Below, one piece after another: positions 8,527-17,594 of a stretch of 64,000 nt of DNA. This stretch comes from Azospirillum sp. TSH64 (lineage in GTDB: Bacteria > Pseudomonadota > Alphaproteobacteria > Azospirillales > Azospirillaceae), in assembly GCF_003116035.1 (NCBI RefSeq), contig NZ_LGQW01000015.1, positions 4,638,161 to 4,702,160 on the forward strand, given 5' to 3'. The first letter of the stretch is position 1, and every line of letters begins with the position of its first letter. The notes below the pieces were generated by a model, which was not told the DNA's origin, made no database searches, and saw only the letters and a program-made list of their open reading frames with translations. Made by a program: the position numbers and the translations under genes.

Positions 8527-10116
8527 ATGCTCTGTTATTCTAACGTCATGACCGTGCATCCCGCCGAACCGTCCGCCGGCCGGTCTTCCGACGCCGGGCA
8601 GCAAGAGGAGGCGATCGCCTTTCTCGGCGATCCGCACACCCATGGCGGGCTGGCGGTCGAGCGGATCGACACCCATGCGGCATCGGTGTTCCTGGCGGGG
8701 GACCAGGCGCTGAAGCTGAAGCGCGCGGTGCGCTATCCCTATCTCGATTACTCGACTGTCGGGAAGCGCCACGCCGCCTGCGTCGAGGAATTGGCGATCA
8801 ACCGCCGCACCGCGCCGGCGCTCTACCGCGGCGTGGTCGCCATCCGCCGCGGCGACGATGGCCGGCTTCGGCTGGACGAGAGCGGGGGTGCAGATGGAGC
8901 CGTCGATTGGCTGGTGTCGATGGCGCGCTTCCCGGACGAGGCGCTGTTCGACCGCATGGCGGAGCGGCAGGCGCTGACCCCCGTGCTGATGCGCCGCCTG
9001 GCCGAGCGGATCGCCGCCTTCCATCGCGATGCCACGCCCCGGCCGGATGGCGGCGGGGTGGAGGCGATGCGGGCGGTGGCCGACGGCAATGTCATGGATC
9101 TGCGGGCCGCTCCGGATCTGTTCCCCGCAGCTGTGGTGGACCTGCTGGCGGAGCGCACCGGCGATGCGCTCGACCGGCTGGCGCCGCTGCTGGAGGAGCG
9201 GCGGCGGGCGGGGTTCGTCCGTCATGGGCATGGCGACCTGCATCTGCGCAACATCGTCCTGCTGGATGGCGAGCCGACCCTGTTCGACGCCATCGAGTTC
9301 GACGAGGCGCTGGCGGTCGCCGACGTCTTCTACGATCTCGCCTTCCTGCTGATGGACCTGGATCACCGCGGACTGCGGCCGTTGGGCAATGCCGTGCTGA
9401 ACCGCTATCTGGAGGAGACGGGCGATTACGCCGGGCTGGCGGCGCTGCCGCTGTTCCTGTCGCTGCGCGCGGCGGTGCGGGCCAAGGTGTCGGCCGCGGC
9501 ATTGCAGCTGGAGGGGGCGGCGGACGAGGCTTTGGCCGGGGAGGCGCGGCGCTATCTGGAGCAGGCGCTTGCCGTTCTCGACCCGGTGCCGGCGCGGCTG
9601 GTCGCGGTCGGCGGGCTGTCCGGCAGCGGCAAGACGCGGCTGGCCCGGGAGATCGCGCCGGACCTTGGACCGCCGCCCGGTGCGGTGGTCCTGCGCAGCG
9701 ACGTGCTGCGCAAGCGGCTGTGCGGGGTGGCCGACAGCGACCGGCTGCCGGCCGAGGGTTATGGCCCGGCCATGACGGAGCGGGTCTATGGCGAGCTTTA
9801 CCGGCGGGCCGCGGCGGTGCTGGCCGCCGGTCAGGCCGTGGTGGTCGATGCGGTCAGCGCCCGGCCCGACGAGCGCAACCGGATCGCGGCGGTCGCCGCC
9901 GGAGCCGGGGTCCGTTTCGACGGCATCTGGCTGGAGGCACCGCTGACGGAGCGGGTGGAGCGTGTGACCAATCGTCGCAACGATGCCTCAGACGCCACCG
10001 CCGAGGTGGTGGAACGGCAGGAATCCTACGATCTGGGGAGCATCGGTTGGGCGCGCCTGGATTCTGGCAGGGTTGCGTCGGATGTGCTGGACGACGCCCG
10101 TGCAAGCTTGGCCTAA
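8527..10116 (+). CDS. Aminoglycoside-phosphotransferase-like / AAA kinase fusion
   Basis: Bifunctional-looking protein of 529 residues (COG2187 plus COG0645 architecture). The N-terminal part (about 30-340) is a protein-kinase-like phosphotransferase with the catalytic loop HGDLHLRNIVLLDGEPTLFD and the metal-binding Asp in FDAIEFDE. The C-terminal part (about 360-525) is a P-loop kinase with Walker A GLSGSGKTRLA. Such fusions are common in proteobacteria, but their substrate is unknown, so antibiotic resistance should not be assumed. An alternative ATG lies at 8548; the 8527 ATG has the better purine-rich leader. Confidence 0.82.
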   Translation: MLCYSNVMTVHPAEPSAGRSSDAGQQEEAIAFLGDPHTHGGLAVERIDTHAASVFLAGDQALKLKRAVRYPYLDYSTVGKRHAACVEELAINRRTAPALYRGVVAIRRGDDGRLRLDESGGADGAVDWLVSMARFPDEALFDRMAERQALTPVLMRRLAERIAAFHRDATPRPDGGGVEAMRAVADGNVMDLRAAPDLFPAAVVDLLAERTGDALDRLAPLLEERRRAGFVRHGHGDLHLRNIVLLDGEPTLFDAIEFDEALAVADVFYDLAFLLMDLDHRGLRPLGNAVLNRYLEETGDYAGLAALPLFLSLRAAVRAKVSAAALQLEGAADEALAGEARRYLEQALAVLDPVPARLVAVGGLSGSGKTRLAREIAPDLGPPPGAVVLRSDVLRKRLCGVADSDRLPAEGYGPAMTERVYGELYRRAAAVLAAGQAVVVDAVSARPDERNRIAAVAAGAGVRFDGIWLEAPLTERVERVTNRRNDASDATAEVVERQESYDLGSIGWARLDSGRVASDVLDDARASLA

Positions 10117-10293
10117 TTCCAGGTGAGACAACGCGTTAAGGGTCATATCTTAAAGGTTGGCGGCCTCCGTCCCGGGCCGCGGACCGCAGCGACGACGGGG
10201 CAAATGACGGCAAGGGCGAGAATTGCCCGCCACACCGGCGGGTGGGCCGCCGCCGTCCGGGAAGGGCCGCTCGAACCGGTCCGGGAGGAGTCC

Positions 10294-11160
10294 ATGACCT
10301 ACAAGACCATCCTTGTGCCGCTGTGCGGCAGTGACAACGATCCGGTCGCCCTGAAGGGCGCGGTGGCGGTGGCGCGGGACTTCGACGCCCACCTCGTCGG
10401 CCTGTTCGTCCGCCTCGACCCGCGCGACGCCGTGCCGATGCTGGGCGAGGGCATGTCCGGCGCCATGGTGGACGAGATTATGCGCGCGGCGGAGACGGAG
10501 TCGAACAACCATCGCGCCGCCGCCCGCCGCCATTTCGACAGCGCGGTCGCCGAAGCCGGGTTCGAGATTCGCGACGTCCCCGGCGGGGTCGAGGCGCCGT
10601 CCGCCTCCTGGCGCGAGGTGATCGGCCGGATCGAGGACGTCGTGCCGGCGGAAGGCCGCCTGTCCGATCTGATCGTCTGCGCCCACACCTCCATCGAGGC
10701 CGACACGCAGGGCTACACCACCATGGAGACGGCGCTGCTGGGCTCCGCCCGGCCGGTGCTGCTGGTGCCGAAAAACCTGCCGGCGGAGATCGGCCACACC
10801 GTCGCCGTCGCCTGGAACGGCAAGACGGAGGCGACGCGCGCCGTCGCCGCGGCTCTGCCCTTCCTGCGCAGCGCCGACCGCACCCATGTGCTGACCGCCG
10901 AAACTTCAGTGACGGAAGGCGCGACAGGACGTCGCATTGCCCAATATCTCGCTTGGCAAGGAGTTAACCCGGAGTTAACTGTATTGCATCCGGGATCGGA
11001 ACCCGTTGGGGAGACGGTCACCAAGAAAGCCGTTGAGCTGGGCGCCGACCTGCTTGTCATGGGCGGCTACGGCCACAGCCGGATGCGGGAAATGATCCTG
11101 GGCGGTGTCACGCGCTACGTGCTGAACCACGCCGGGCTGCCGGTTCTGATGGCTCACTGA
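10294..11160 (+). CDS. Tandem universal stress protein
   Basis: A 288-residue protein with two Usp folds. The first begins TYKTILVPLCGS. The second starts at about residue 165 (IGHTVAVAWNGKTEA) and ends with the ATP-binding glycine pattern GGYGHSRMREMILGGVTRYV. Tandem Usps are cytoplasmic stress proteins, often linked to oxygen or starvation responses. GGAGGAG at 10284-10290 stands directly before the ATG at 10294. Downstream come an 86-residue His/Cys protein and a hemerythrin, so a stress or oxygen-related group is plausible. Confidence 0.92.
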   Translation: MTYKTILVPLCGSDNDPVALKGAVAVARDFDAHLVGLFVRLDPRDAVPMLGEGMSGAMVDEIMRAAETESNNHRAAARRHFDSAVAEAGFEIRDVPGGVEAPSASWREVIGRIEDVVPAEGRLSDLIVCAHTSIEADTQGYTTMETALLGSARPVLLVPKNLPAEIGHTVAVAWNGKTEATRAVAAALPFLRSADRTHVLTAETSVTEGATGRRIAQYLAWQGVNPELTVLHPGSEPVGETVTKKAVELGADLLVMGGYGHSRMREMILGGVTRYVLNHAGLPVLMAH

Positions 11161-11313
11161 TTTTTGCCGGTCTTCGGCCGCGCGGTTTTCCCCGTCGCCC
11201 ACAGTTGGCGGGGGCCCGTGCGGCTCCGGCATTTGCAGGGATGCCGTGTCAAGCAGGACCGTTTTCCGACCCTGCCAGCAGGGCAGTCCGGCCGTTCCCG
11301 GGAGGAACGCGCC

Positions 11314-11574
11314 ATGTTGACGATCAAGGACTGCATCGCGCTGAGCGATCTCACCGAAGCCGAGATCGACGCGATTGCCGAACACGAACATGTTCCGGAG
11401 ATGGTCGCCGTGGAGATGGGCCATTGCCTTGCCCATTGCCCGGGCGGGGCCGACCGCATCGCCCGCATCATCGCCGACGACATCGCGGAGGCCTGCGCCC
11501 ATGGGCAGGTCGGCCATGCGGTGGATCTGATGCACACTCTGCGCGAATTCGTGGAAACGCACCCGCGCGGGTAA
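11314..11574 (+). CDS. Small His/Cys-rich protein, unknown function
   Basis: An 86-residue acidic helical protein preceded by GGAGGAA at 11301-11307. The central part carries a tight set of potential metal ligands: H24, H26, then GHCLAHC (H37, C38, H41, C42), and C61/H63. I do not recognise a named family. It lies between a tandem Usp and a hemerythrin-domain protein. A metal or redox role is suggested by these residues and neighbours only. The ribosome-binding site and clean start make it a real gene. Confidence 0.7.
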   Translation: MLTIKDCIALSDLTEAEIDAIAEHEHVPEMVAVEMGHCLAHCPGGADRIARIIADDIAEACAHGQVGHAVDLMHTLREFVETHPRG

Positions 11575-11694
11575 AGGTGTAAGGCGATGGCGAAAGGGAC
11601 GCGGCCGGGAACAGTCCGGCCGCGACGGGGTTCTATTGGCAACCGTTCACCTTGTTCCCAGAACGATTGCCCTCAATTGCCAAGGACCCCGACG

Positions 11695-12165
11695 ATGGCC
11701 AGCAAGACCACCGGTACCCAGGCCGACATCTTCGCCCGCATCAAGACCGACCACGACACCATCCGCAGCCTTTTGGACAAGACCGAGAAGGCCAACGGCA
11801 GCGGCCGTGCCGTGTTCGAGGAACTGCAGCGCGAGCTGTGGGCCCATTCGAAGGTGGAGGAGGGCGTCTTCTACGCCTCCCTCAAGAAGGTGAAGGAAGC
11901 GAAGTCGGAAACCGTCGAGGGGCTGAACGAGCATCACCTCATCAACGGCCTGCTGGATGAGCTGAACGCGATGAAGACCACCGACAGCGGCTGGAAGGAA
12001 AAGCTCCAGGTGCTGGGCGAACTGGTCCGCCACCACCTGGACGAGGAGGAGGAGGAGCTGTTCGAGGAGGCCAAGGACGCTCTGGACGACGACCGCGCCG
12101 CCGAGCTGGGCAGCGCCTATGCCGAGCGCAAGACCCACATCATGGCCGGTCTGGCGCCGCTGTAA
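11695..12165 (+). CDS. Hemerythrin HHE-domain protein
   Basis: Cytoplasmic four-helix protein of 156 residues. Metal ligands are visible in the family order: DHDTIRSLL (helix 1), HSKVEEGVFY (HxxxE, helix 2), EHHLINGLLDEL (helix 3) and HHLDEEEEELF (helix 4). Such proteins bind a di-iron centre and take part in oxygen, NO or iron handling. The ATG at 11695 follows AAGGA. The usp and His/Cys protein genes upstream are co-directional, with 120-150-nt gaps. Confidence 0.9.
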   Translation: MASKTTGTQADIFARIKTDHDTIRSLLDKTEKANGSGRAVFEELQRELWAHSKVEEGVFYASLKKVKEAKSETVEGLNEHHLINGLLDELNAMKTTDSGWKEKLQVLGELVRHHLDEEEEELFEEAKDALDDDRAAELGSAYAERKTHIMAGLAPL

Positions 12166-12172
12166 GCCGGTT

Positions 12173-12209
12173 GGCTCCGCCCTCTCCCACCGGGGGAGGG
12201 GGCGGAGTC
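12173..12209 (+). terminator. Probable terminator after hemerythrin gene
   Basis: A long GC-rich hairpin: GGCTCCGCCCTCTCCC (12173-12188) against the nearly complementary GGGGAGGGGGCGGAGTCC (12192-12209), with a very short loop. It is followed by only a short T-run (GTTTGG), so termination efficiency is uncertain. Confidence 0.55.
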
Positions 12210-12276
12210 CGTTTGGTTGCCGTCGGCCGGCAAAGGGGCCATATCAGGGGCTTCTTTGATTTGGCCGGCGGTGTCG

Positions 12277-13602
12277 ATGTCCAAGCGTGTCAGCCTCTTG
12301 CGAATGCTCCCACGGCGAGGAGAGCGGTTCGGCCGCGCCACCGTCGCGGCGGTCTTCCTTGGAGTTTACGCCCTGATGTGCGGTTCGGCGTCGGCTGCAC
12401 CGGTCCCGCCGGCGAAGGAGTTGGCGCAGAAGACCTGTGGCACGCTGGCGGCGCGCGTCGACGAGGTGTCCGGGCGCGGGCCGCTGTTCCTGCGCAGCTA
12501 CGACAATTCCTATGCGCCCGGCCCGACCTCGGAGCCGGCACTCTCCAATGCGGCCTTCACCTACGACAATGCGCTGGCGATCATGGCGCTGACCGCTTGC
12601 GGCCAGCGCGACAAAGCCCTGCGCATCGGCGAGGCGCTGCTCGACGCCGTGTCGCTCGACCGTGCCGGCTGGAAGGGGCGGCTGCGCAACACCTATCGGG
12701 CTGGCGCGCAGAAGCAGCGGCCGATTCCGCCCAACGGCTGGTGGGATGCCGTCGGCAATCATTGGGGCGAGGACCCCTATCAGGTCGGCACCGCCACGGG
12801 GAATGTTGCCTGGGCCGGTCTTGCCCTGCTGACTCTGGGCGACGCCACCGGCGAACAGCGCTTCCGCGACGGTGCGGTCGAGCTGGCGCGCTGGGTGGTC
12901 GAGCACACCCGCGACCCGCGCGGTCCCGGCGGCTTCAACGGCGGCGTCCAAGGCTTCGACGACGCGCCGCAGCCGCTGACCTGGAAATCGACGGAGCACA
13001 ACACCGATCTGGTCGCGCTGTTCGCTTGGCTCGGCAAGAGTTCCGGCAAGGGCTCCGGAGACAGTTCGGGCGACGATTTCGCCGGGCCGGAGCGCGAGGC
13101 GCGCGCCTTCCTCGACACGCTGTGGACGGCGGGCGGCGACCATTTCCCCATCGGCACCGCGCCGGACGGCGTGACGATCAGCACCTCGACCTCCGGCCTC
13201 GATGCGCAGCTCTGGCCGCTGCTGCTGCCGAAGGCGCCGGAGGCATGGCGGGCGGCACTCGCCTATGCGGAGCGCGCCCATGGCGCCGACGGCGGGTTCG
13301 ACTTCAACGACGACCGCGACGGCATGTGGGTGGAGGGCACGGCGCAGGCGGCACTCGCCTACCGCAGCGTCGGCCGCCGCGGCGATGCCGACCGGCTGTT
13401 CGGCGAGATTCTGAAGGAAGTCAGCCCCGGCGGCTATCTCTACGCCACCCGGCCGCAGGTGCTGACCACCGGGCTCGCCATCGGGCCGGACAGCAAGACC
13501 GACGATTTCCTCTACTACCGCCGACCCCATCTGGGTGCCACCGCCTGGGCGGCGCTGGCGGCGCTGGGCTGGAATCCCTTCACGGGGAAAGCGGTGCCGT
13601 AA
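12277..13602 (+). CDS. Secreted six-hairpin glycosidase-like protein
   Basis: A 441-residue exported protein. The signal peptide covers about 1-40 (basic LLRMLPRRGERFGR, then AAVFLGVYALMCGSASAA). The mature part shows repeated helical motifs typical of (alpha/alpha)6 barrels: NAAFTYDNALAIMAL, GTATGNVAWAGLALL, TEHNTDLVALFAWLG, MWVEGTAQAALAY and LGATAWAALAALGWNPF. These resemble glycoside hydrolases acting on polysaccharides, but no family signature is certain and no catalytic acid can be assigned. The start at 12277 is chosen because it gives a proper signal peptide; the ribosome-binding site is weak. It converges on uvrC with a 4-base gap. Confidence 0.75.
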   Translation: MSKRVSLLRMLPRRGERFGRATVAAVFLGVYALMCGSASAAPVPPAKELAQKTCGTLAARVDEVSGRGPLFLRSYDNSYAPGPTSEPALSNAAFTYDNALAIMALTACGQRDKALRIGEALLDAVSLDRAGWKGRLRNTYRAGAQKQRPIPPNGWWDAVGNHWGEDPYQVGTATGNVAWAGLALLTLGDATGEQRFRDGAVELARWVVEHTRDPRGPGGFNGGVQGFDDAPQPLTWKSTEHNTDLVALFAWLGKSSGKGSGDSSGDDFAGPEREARAFLDTLWTAGGDHFPIGTAPDGVTISTSTSGLDAQLWPLLLPKAPEAWRAALAYAERAHGADGGFDFNDDRDGMWVEGTAQAALAYRSVGRRGDADRLFGEILKEVSPGGYLYATRPQVLTTGLAIGPDSKTDDFLYYRRPHLGATAWAALAALGWNPFTGKAVP

Positions 13603-13606
13603 CCGC

Positions 13607-15481
13607 CTATCCGTGGAAATGCTCGTAGAGCTTCCGCGCGATGGTCTCGCTGATGCCGGGGGCGGCCTCCAGATCCTTCAGTCCGGCGGACGCGACGGCG
13701 GTGGCGCTGCCGAAATGATGCAGCAGGGCCTTCTTGCGGGCCGGGCCGATGCCGGGGATGCCGTCGATCCGGCTGTGCGAGATCGCCTTCATGCGGCGGG
13801 CGCGGTGGCTGTCGATGGCGGTGCGGTGGGCTTCGTCGCGCAGCCTTTGCAGGAAATGCAGCACCGGATCGTTGGGCTCCAGGGTCAGCGGCGGCAGGCC
13901 GGGGCGGAAGAAGCGCTCCCGTCCGGCGTTGCGGTCCGGTCCCTTGGCGATGGCGACAAGCGGGATGTCGGTGATCTGAAGCATCGCCAGCTCGTCCTTC
14001 ACCGCATTCAACTGCCCCAACCCGCCGTCGATCAGGACGAGGTCGGGCCATTGTCCGGAATCCCGGCCAGCCTCGTTGCTGCGGTGGAAGCGGCGGGTGA
14101 AGGTCTCGCGCAGCATGGCGTAATCGTTGCCGGCGGCCTCGGGATCACGGATGTAGAAACGGCGGTAGGCATTGCGCTGGAACCCCTCCGGCCCGGCCAC
14201 CACCATGGCGCCGACCGGGAAGGATCCCTGGATGTGCGAGGTGTCGTAGATTTCGACCCGGCGCGGCGCGTCGGGCAGGCCGAAGACGCGCGCCACCCCC
14301 TCCAGCAGCGTCGCCTGGGTGGAGCGCTCTGCCAGCCGGCGGCCCAGCGCGTCACGGGCGTTGGTCTGCGCATGTTCGACCGCGCGGCGCTTGGGTCCGC
14401 GTTTCGGACATTCGACGGCGACGTGGCGCCCGGCGGACAGGCTCAGCGCTTCCTCGAGCAGTTCCGCTGACTCGACCGGGTCGCTCAGCAGCAGCAGGCC
14501 CGGCGGCGGGGTGTCGGCATAGAGCTGGGCGGCGAAGGCGGCCAGAATGTCGCCCGGCTCCTCCTCGGCATCCACGCGGGGGAAGAAGGCGCGGGTGCCC
14601 TGGTTGCGGCCGCCGCGGAAGAAGAAGACCTGGACGCAGGCCGCACCGCCGTCCCGGTGCAGGGCCAGCACGTCGGCATCGCCCAGCGTGTCCTCCAGAT
14701 TGATGTCCTGGCGGCTTTGCAGTGCGGTCAGGGCGCGGATGCGGTCGCGCCAGCGGGCGGCGTCCTCATATTCCAGCCGGTCGGAACTGTCGAGCATGTG
14801 GCGGGCGAACTCCGCCTGCACCTCCGCGCTGCGACCGGACAGCACGTCGCGCACGCCCTGGACCTGGGCGGCGTAGTCCTCTTCGTCGACGCGGCCGACG
14901 CAGGGGGCGGAGCAGCGCTTGATCTGGTGTTGCAGGCAGGGCCGGGTGCGCGAGGCGAACACCCCGTCGTCGCAGGTGCGCAGCAGAAAGGCGCGTTGCA
15001 GGGCGGCGATGGTCATGCCGACCAGATGCGGCGAGGCGTAGGGGCCGAACAGGTCGGACTCGCGGCGGTTGCCCTTTCCCGAGCTGCCGCGCCGCTCGGC
15101 GCTGCCGCGGTGATGCATCAGGCGAGGGAAGTCGTGTCCTTTTCCAATGACGATGTAGGAGAAGGAGCGGTCGTCCTTCACCAGGATGTTGAAGGGCGGC
15201 AGCAGGCTGCGGATCAGGTTCGCTTCCAGCAGGAGCGCCTCGGCCTCGGTGTGGGTGGTGACGAACTCCATTGAGCGGGTCAGCGACACCATCCGCCGAG
15301 TGCGGCCGGGCAGCCCGTCGGTCCGGGTGTAGCTGGCCACCCGCCGCTTCAGGTTCTTGGCCTTGCCGACATAAAGGACCGACCCGTCGGCCGCCAGCAT
15401 CCGATAGACGCCGGGCGTGTCCGGAAGGGTCGGCAACTGGGCGCGGATCACGTCCGCTCCGCTGCCGGGCACCCCGTGCAT
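13607..15481 (-). CDS. uvrC: Excinuclease ABC subunit C
   Basis: UvrC, 624 residues, makes the 3' and 5' incisions in nucleotide excision repair with UvrA and UvrB. The N-terminal GIY-YIG domain (PGVYRMLAADGSVLYVGKAK, about 23-42), the Cys cluster (CLQHQIKRCSAPCVG), the UvrBC helix-pair segment near SSDRLEYEDAARWRDRI, the RNase H-like domain (YDTSHIQGS, DLVLIDGGLGQLNA) and a C-terminal double helix-hairpin-helix (IDGIPGIGPARKKALL) are all present. Length is normal. The ATG at 15481 has GGGAG at correct spacing. Confidence 0.97.
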   Translation of the reverse strand: MHGVPGSGADVIRAQLPTLPDTPGVYRMLAADGSVLYVGKAKNLKRRVASYTRTDGLPGRTRRMVSLTRSMEFVTTHTEAEALLLEANLIRSLLPPFNILVKDDRSFSYIVIGKGHDFPRLMHHRGSAERRGSSGKGNRRESDLFGPYASPHLVGMTIAALQRAFLLRTCDDGVFASRTRPCLQHQIKRCSAPCVGRVDEEDYAAQVQGVRDVLSGRSAEVQAEFARHMLDSSDRLEYEDAARWRDRIRALTALQSRQDINLEDTLGDADVLALHRDGGAACVQVFFFRGGRNQGTRAFFPRVDAEEEPGDILAAFAAQLYADTPPPGLLLLSDPVESAELLEEALSLSAGRHVAVECPKRGPKRRAVEHAQTNARDALGRRLAERSTQATLLEGVARVFGLPDAPRRVEIYDTSHIQGSFPVGAMVVAGPEGFQRNAYRRFYIRDPEAAGNDYAMLRETFTRRFHRSNEAGRDSGQWPDLVLIDGGLGQLNAVKDELAMLQITDIPLVAIAKGPDRNAGRERFFRPGLPPLTLEPNDPVLHFLQRLRDEAHRTAIDSHRARRMKAISHSRIDGIPGIGPARKKALLHHFGSATAVASAGLKDLEAAPGISETIARKLYEHFHG

Positions 15482-15579
15482 AAGCTCCCTCGTTCCCGCA
15501 AAGCTCCGATTCGCCGCTCACTCAATCAGTAGAACGGAACGGGACCAAGAGACAAGAGTCGGACGAGGCTGCCGTGGCC

Positions 15580-16539
15580 TCATGCTCCGGTGCTTCTTTT
15601 GCGCCATTCGGTCGGAGGCATTCCGAAGGCCTTGCGGAATCGGGCGGTGAAATGGTCGGCATTCACGAAGCCGACAAGGAGAGCGATCTCCGCAACCGTC
15701 TTGGCGTCATATCTGCGGTCCTCCAGGAACGAACGGGCCCGGGCAAGGCGCATGCCGAGCAACTCCCGCATGAAGCTGTTGCCTGAAACGGTGAACACCG
15801 CATGGAGGGTTCGGACGGAAATTCCATGCTCGGCGGCAAAGCTTGTCGGGTTCAATGACGGATCGAACAGGCGGTCGCGCATATCCTGGCGAAGCCTTTC
15901 ACGCAACGATCGTTGACTGCTGGTCAGGTGATCGATTTCGGGACCGATCGACAGGGCCAGCAGTCCGAGGACATGATCCGCAACGGTGCTGGGAGGGAGG
16001 GCAAGATGGTCGATGGTCCGTGGCGTGATCTCCCTCATCATGGATGCCAAAGCCCCGCCCCACCCGGTCGCCGTGGGCATTTCCTTCAGATGCAGGATGT
16101 CGGGATTGGGGATGATGGATTTCATGTAAGAAATGTCGAAATAGATCGCAGTGAAAACCAGTTCGCGGTCTGTAACAAAATGATAGGGAATTGAGTTCCC
16201 TCCGCAATAAATGCCTCCCCCCTTCCATGTGAGGTCACGGCCACCACAAGACACTTCTGCATTGCCATCCAATATCATAGCAATGCAGATCGATTCTGAG
16301 CTATCCCTCGATATATAATAGGGAGTTCGGTCAACTTCATGAGAACCATTCAGACGAAAATGAGTCAGGGTTCCAAAATTAAATCCCTTGTAATCAACTT
16401 CCGCTTCAAACAGGTCGTCGTTTTTATAATTAATTTGCACATTGTAGCACGCGCTACCAACATGATCTGCCCAATATTCTTTTGCTTTATTTTGATTCAA
16501 TCCTTTCGTGGTTAACTTCCGAAAGTTATCAGCGGTCAT
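15580..16539 (-). CDS. AraC-family transcriptional regulator
   Basis: A 319-residue regulator. The N-terminal 200 residues form an AraC-binding-like sensor. The C-terminal part (about 215-315) has two helix-turn-helix motifs, with the family signature near VAEIALLVGFVNADHFTARF followed by RKAFGMPPTEWRK. The part of the gene coding for the first about 110 residues is markedly richer in A and T than the C-terminal part. The gene stands at the start of a low-GC block between uvrC and guaC. Targets unknown; the downstream EAL and chemoreceptor genes are candidates by position only. Confidence 0.9.
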   Translation of the reverse strand: MTADNFRKLTTKGLNQNKAKEYWADHVGSACYNVQINYKNDDLFEAEVDYKGFNFGTLTHFRLNGSHEVDRTPYYISRDSSESICIAMILDGNAEVSCGGRDLTWKGGGIYCGGNSIPYHFVTDRELVFTAIYFDISYMKSIIPNPDILHLKEMPTATGWGGALASMMREITPRTIDHLALPPSTVADHVLGLLALSIGPEIDHLTSSQRSLRERLRQDMRDRLFDPSLNPTSFAAEHGISVRTLHAVFTVSGNSFMRELLGMRLARARSFLEDRRYDAKTVAEIALLVGFVNADHFTARFRKAFGMPPTEWRKRSTGA

Positions 16540-16774
16540 TGTCTTCCCCGTAAGCGCCTTTCGAAACTCAAGGGCCTATACAATCTATAAAGCTTTGATG
16601 AAAAAATTATGAAACTGACTTTTCTGTTGTTAAAAAATGCAATACCCATACAAAGTTTAACGATAATGAATGCCGCATTGTAAGCATTTTTATATAATTT
16701 TGAAATAGAAATTGTGAATCTTGTTGCGGTTTTGGTTTCAAAGCCACACAAGATATAGCCTTGGTGAGGTATCG
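16540..16774. other. AT-rich intergenic region
   Basis: About 235 bases of strikingly AT-rich sequence between the AraC gene and the end of the EAL gene. It includes a 71-codon leftward open frame with no ribosome-binding site and low-complexity content, treated as chance. It probably holds the promoter of the AraC gene. Confidence 0.5.
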
Positions 16775-17566
16775 TCAGTTCTTGGCATGGTGGTAATTCG
16801 AGAGAAGTCTCGTATAATCATCGAATTCAAGCGGAAAGGCAAGCAGATAGCCCTGACCGAATTGGCAGCCCGATGCCCGTAGCCAGTCCAATTGACATTG
16901 TGTTTCTATGCCCTCGGCAATTACCTTGAGATTAAGGGAATCTCCAAGTGTCACTATGGACCGGATGATCGCTTCATCTTCATATGTCCGGCCTATGCCG
17001 GAAATGAAGCTCCTGTCGATTTTGATCTCCGATGGGATGCGATGTTTGACATAGGAAAAGGACGAATATCCAATGCCAAAATCATCGACGGAAATTTTGA
17101 TTCCGGCCTGTTTCATAGACTCCATTCGTGCCAAAGACACGGGATTGATTTCCAAAAGTGCACGTTCCGTAATTTCAACTATCAAGGAATGATGGGGAAT
17201 GCCTGCATCCTCGACGCTTTGAATAAGCCCGTCGATGAAACCGGGGATACAGAAAGACAGGGGCGATATGTTGATGCTGATCGGTGGGAAATTGAGCGCG
17301 CACGCCTGCCATGCCTGGATCAGCGCAACAATCCGCCTGTAAACAAATCGATCCAGATCGACGATCAGGTTGGTCATTTCGGCAATGGGGATGAATTCGG
17401 CTGGCGACACTTCTCCCAGCCGCGGATGTCTCCACCGGACCAAAGCTTCCGTACCGATCAATCGACGACTGTCGTCCAGGGCGTATTGGGGTTGGAACAC
17501 CATTCTCAGCCATTGGCTGGGGGTGGCGAGGGAATCCCGCAGGGCGTCGGCGATGGCGGTATGCAT
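16775..17566 (-). CDS. EAL-domain c-di-GMP phosphodiesterase
   Basis: Single-domain EAL protein of 263 residues, expected to hydrolyse cyclic di-GMP to pGpG. Nearly all catalytic positions are visible: EALVRW, SINIS, IVEITER, DDFGIGYSS, EIKIDRSF, IAEGIET and FGQGYL. Loop 6 reads DFGIG where DFGTG is more common. No GGDEF, PAS or membrane segment is fused, so sensing must come from elsewhere. It starts 28 bases after the stop of the PAS-PAS chemoreceptor gene, so the two are likely one operon. Confidence 0.92.
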   Translation of the reverse strand: MHTAIADALRDSLATPSQWLRMVFQPQYALDDSRRLIGTEALVRWRHPRLGEVSPAEFIPIAEMTNLIVDLDRFVYRRIVALIQAWQACALNFPPISINISPLSFCIPGFIDGLIQSVEDAGIPHHSLIVEITERALLEINPVSLARMESMKQAGIKISVDDFGIGYSSFSYVKHRIPSEIKIDRSFISGIGRTYEDEAIIRSIVTLGDSLNLKVIAEGIETQCQLDWLRASGCQFGQGYLLAFPLEFDDYTRLLSNYHHAKN

Positions 17567-17594
17567 TTAGGGTCTACCTTGACTTCTTCGTTTT

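Noticed and set aside
8527..10116. Aminoglycoside resistance gene
   Set aside because: The kinase-like domain is fused to a P-loop kinase as in widespread housekeeping-type fusions; nothing supports drug resistance.
16536..16751. A 71-codon AT-rich frame upstream of the AraC gene
   Set aside because: No ribosome-binding site and low-complexity Ile/Phe/Lys content expected of AT-rich spacer.
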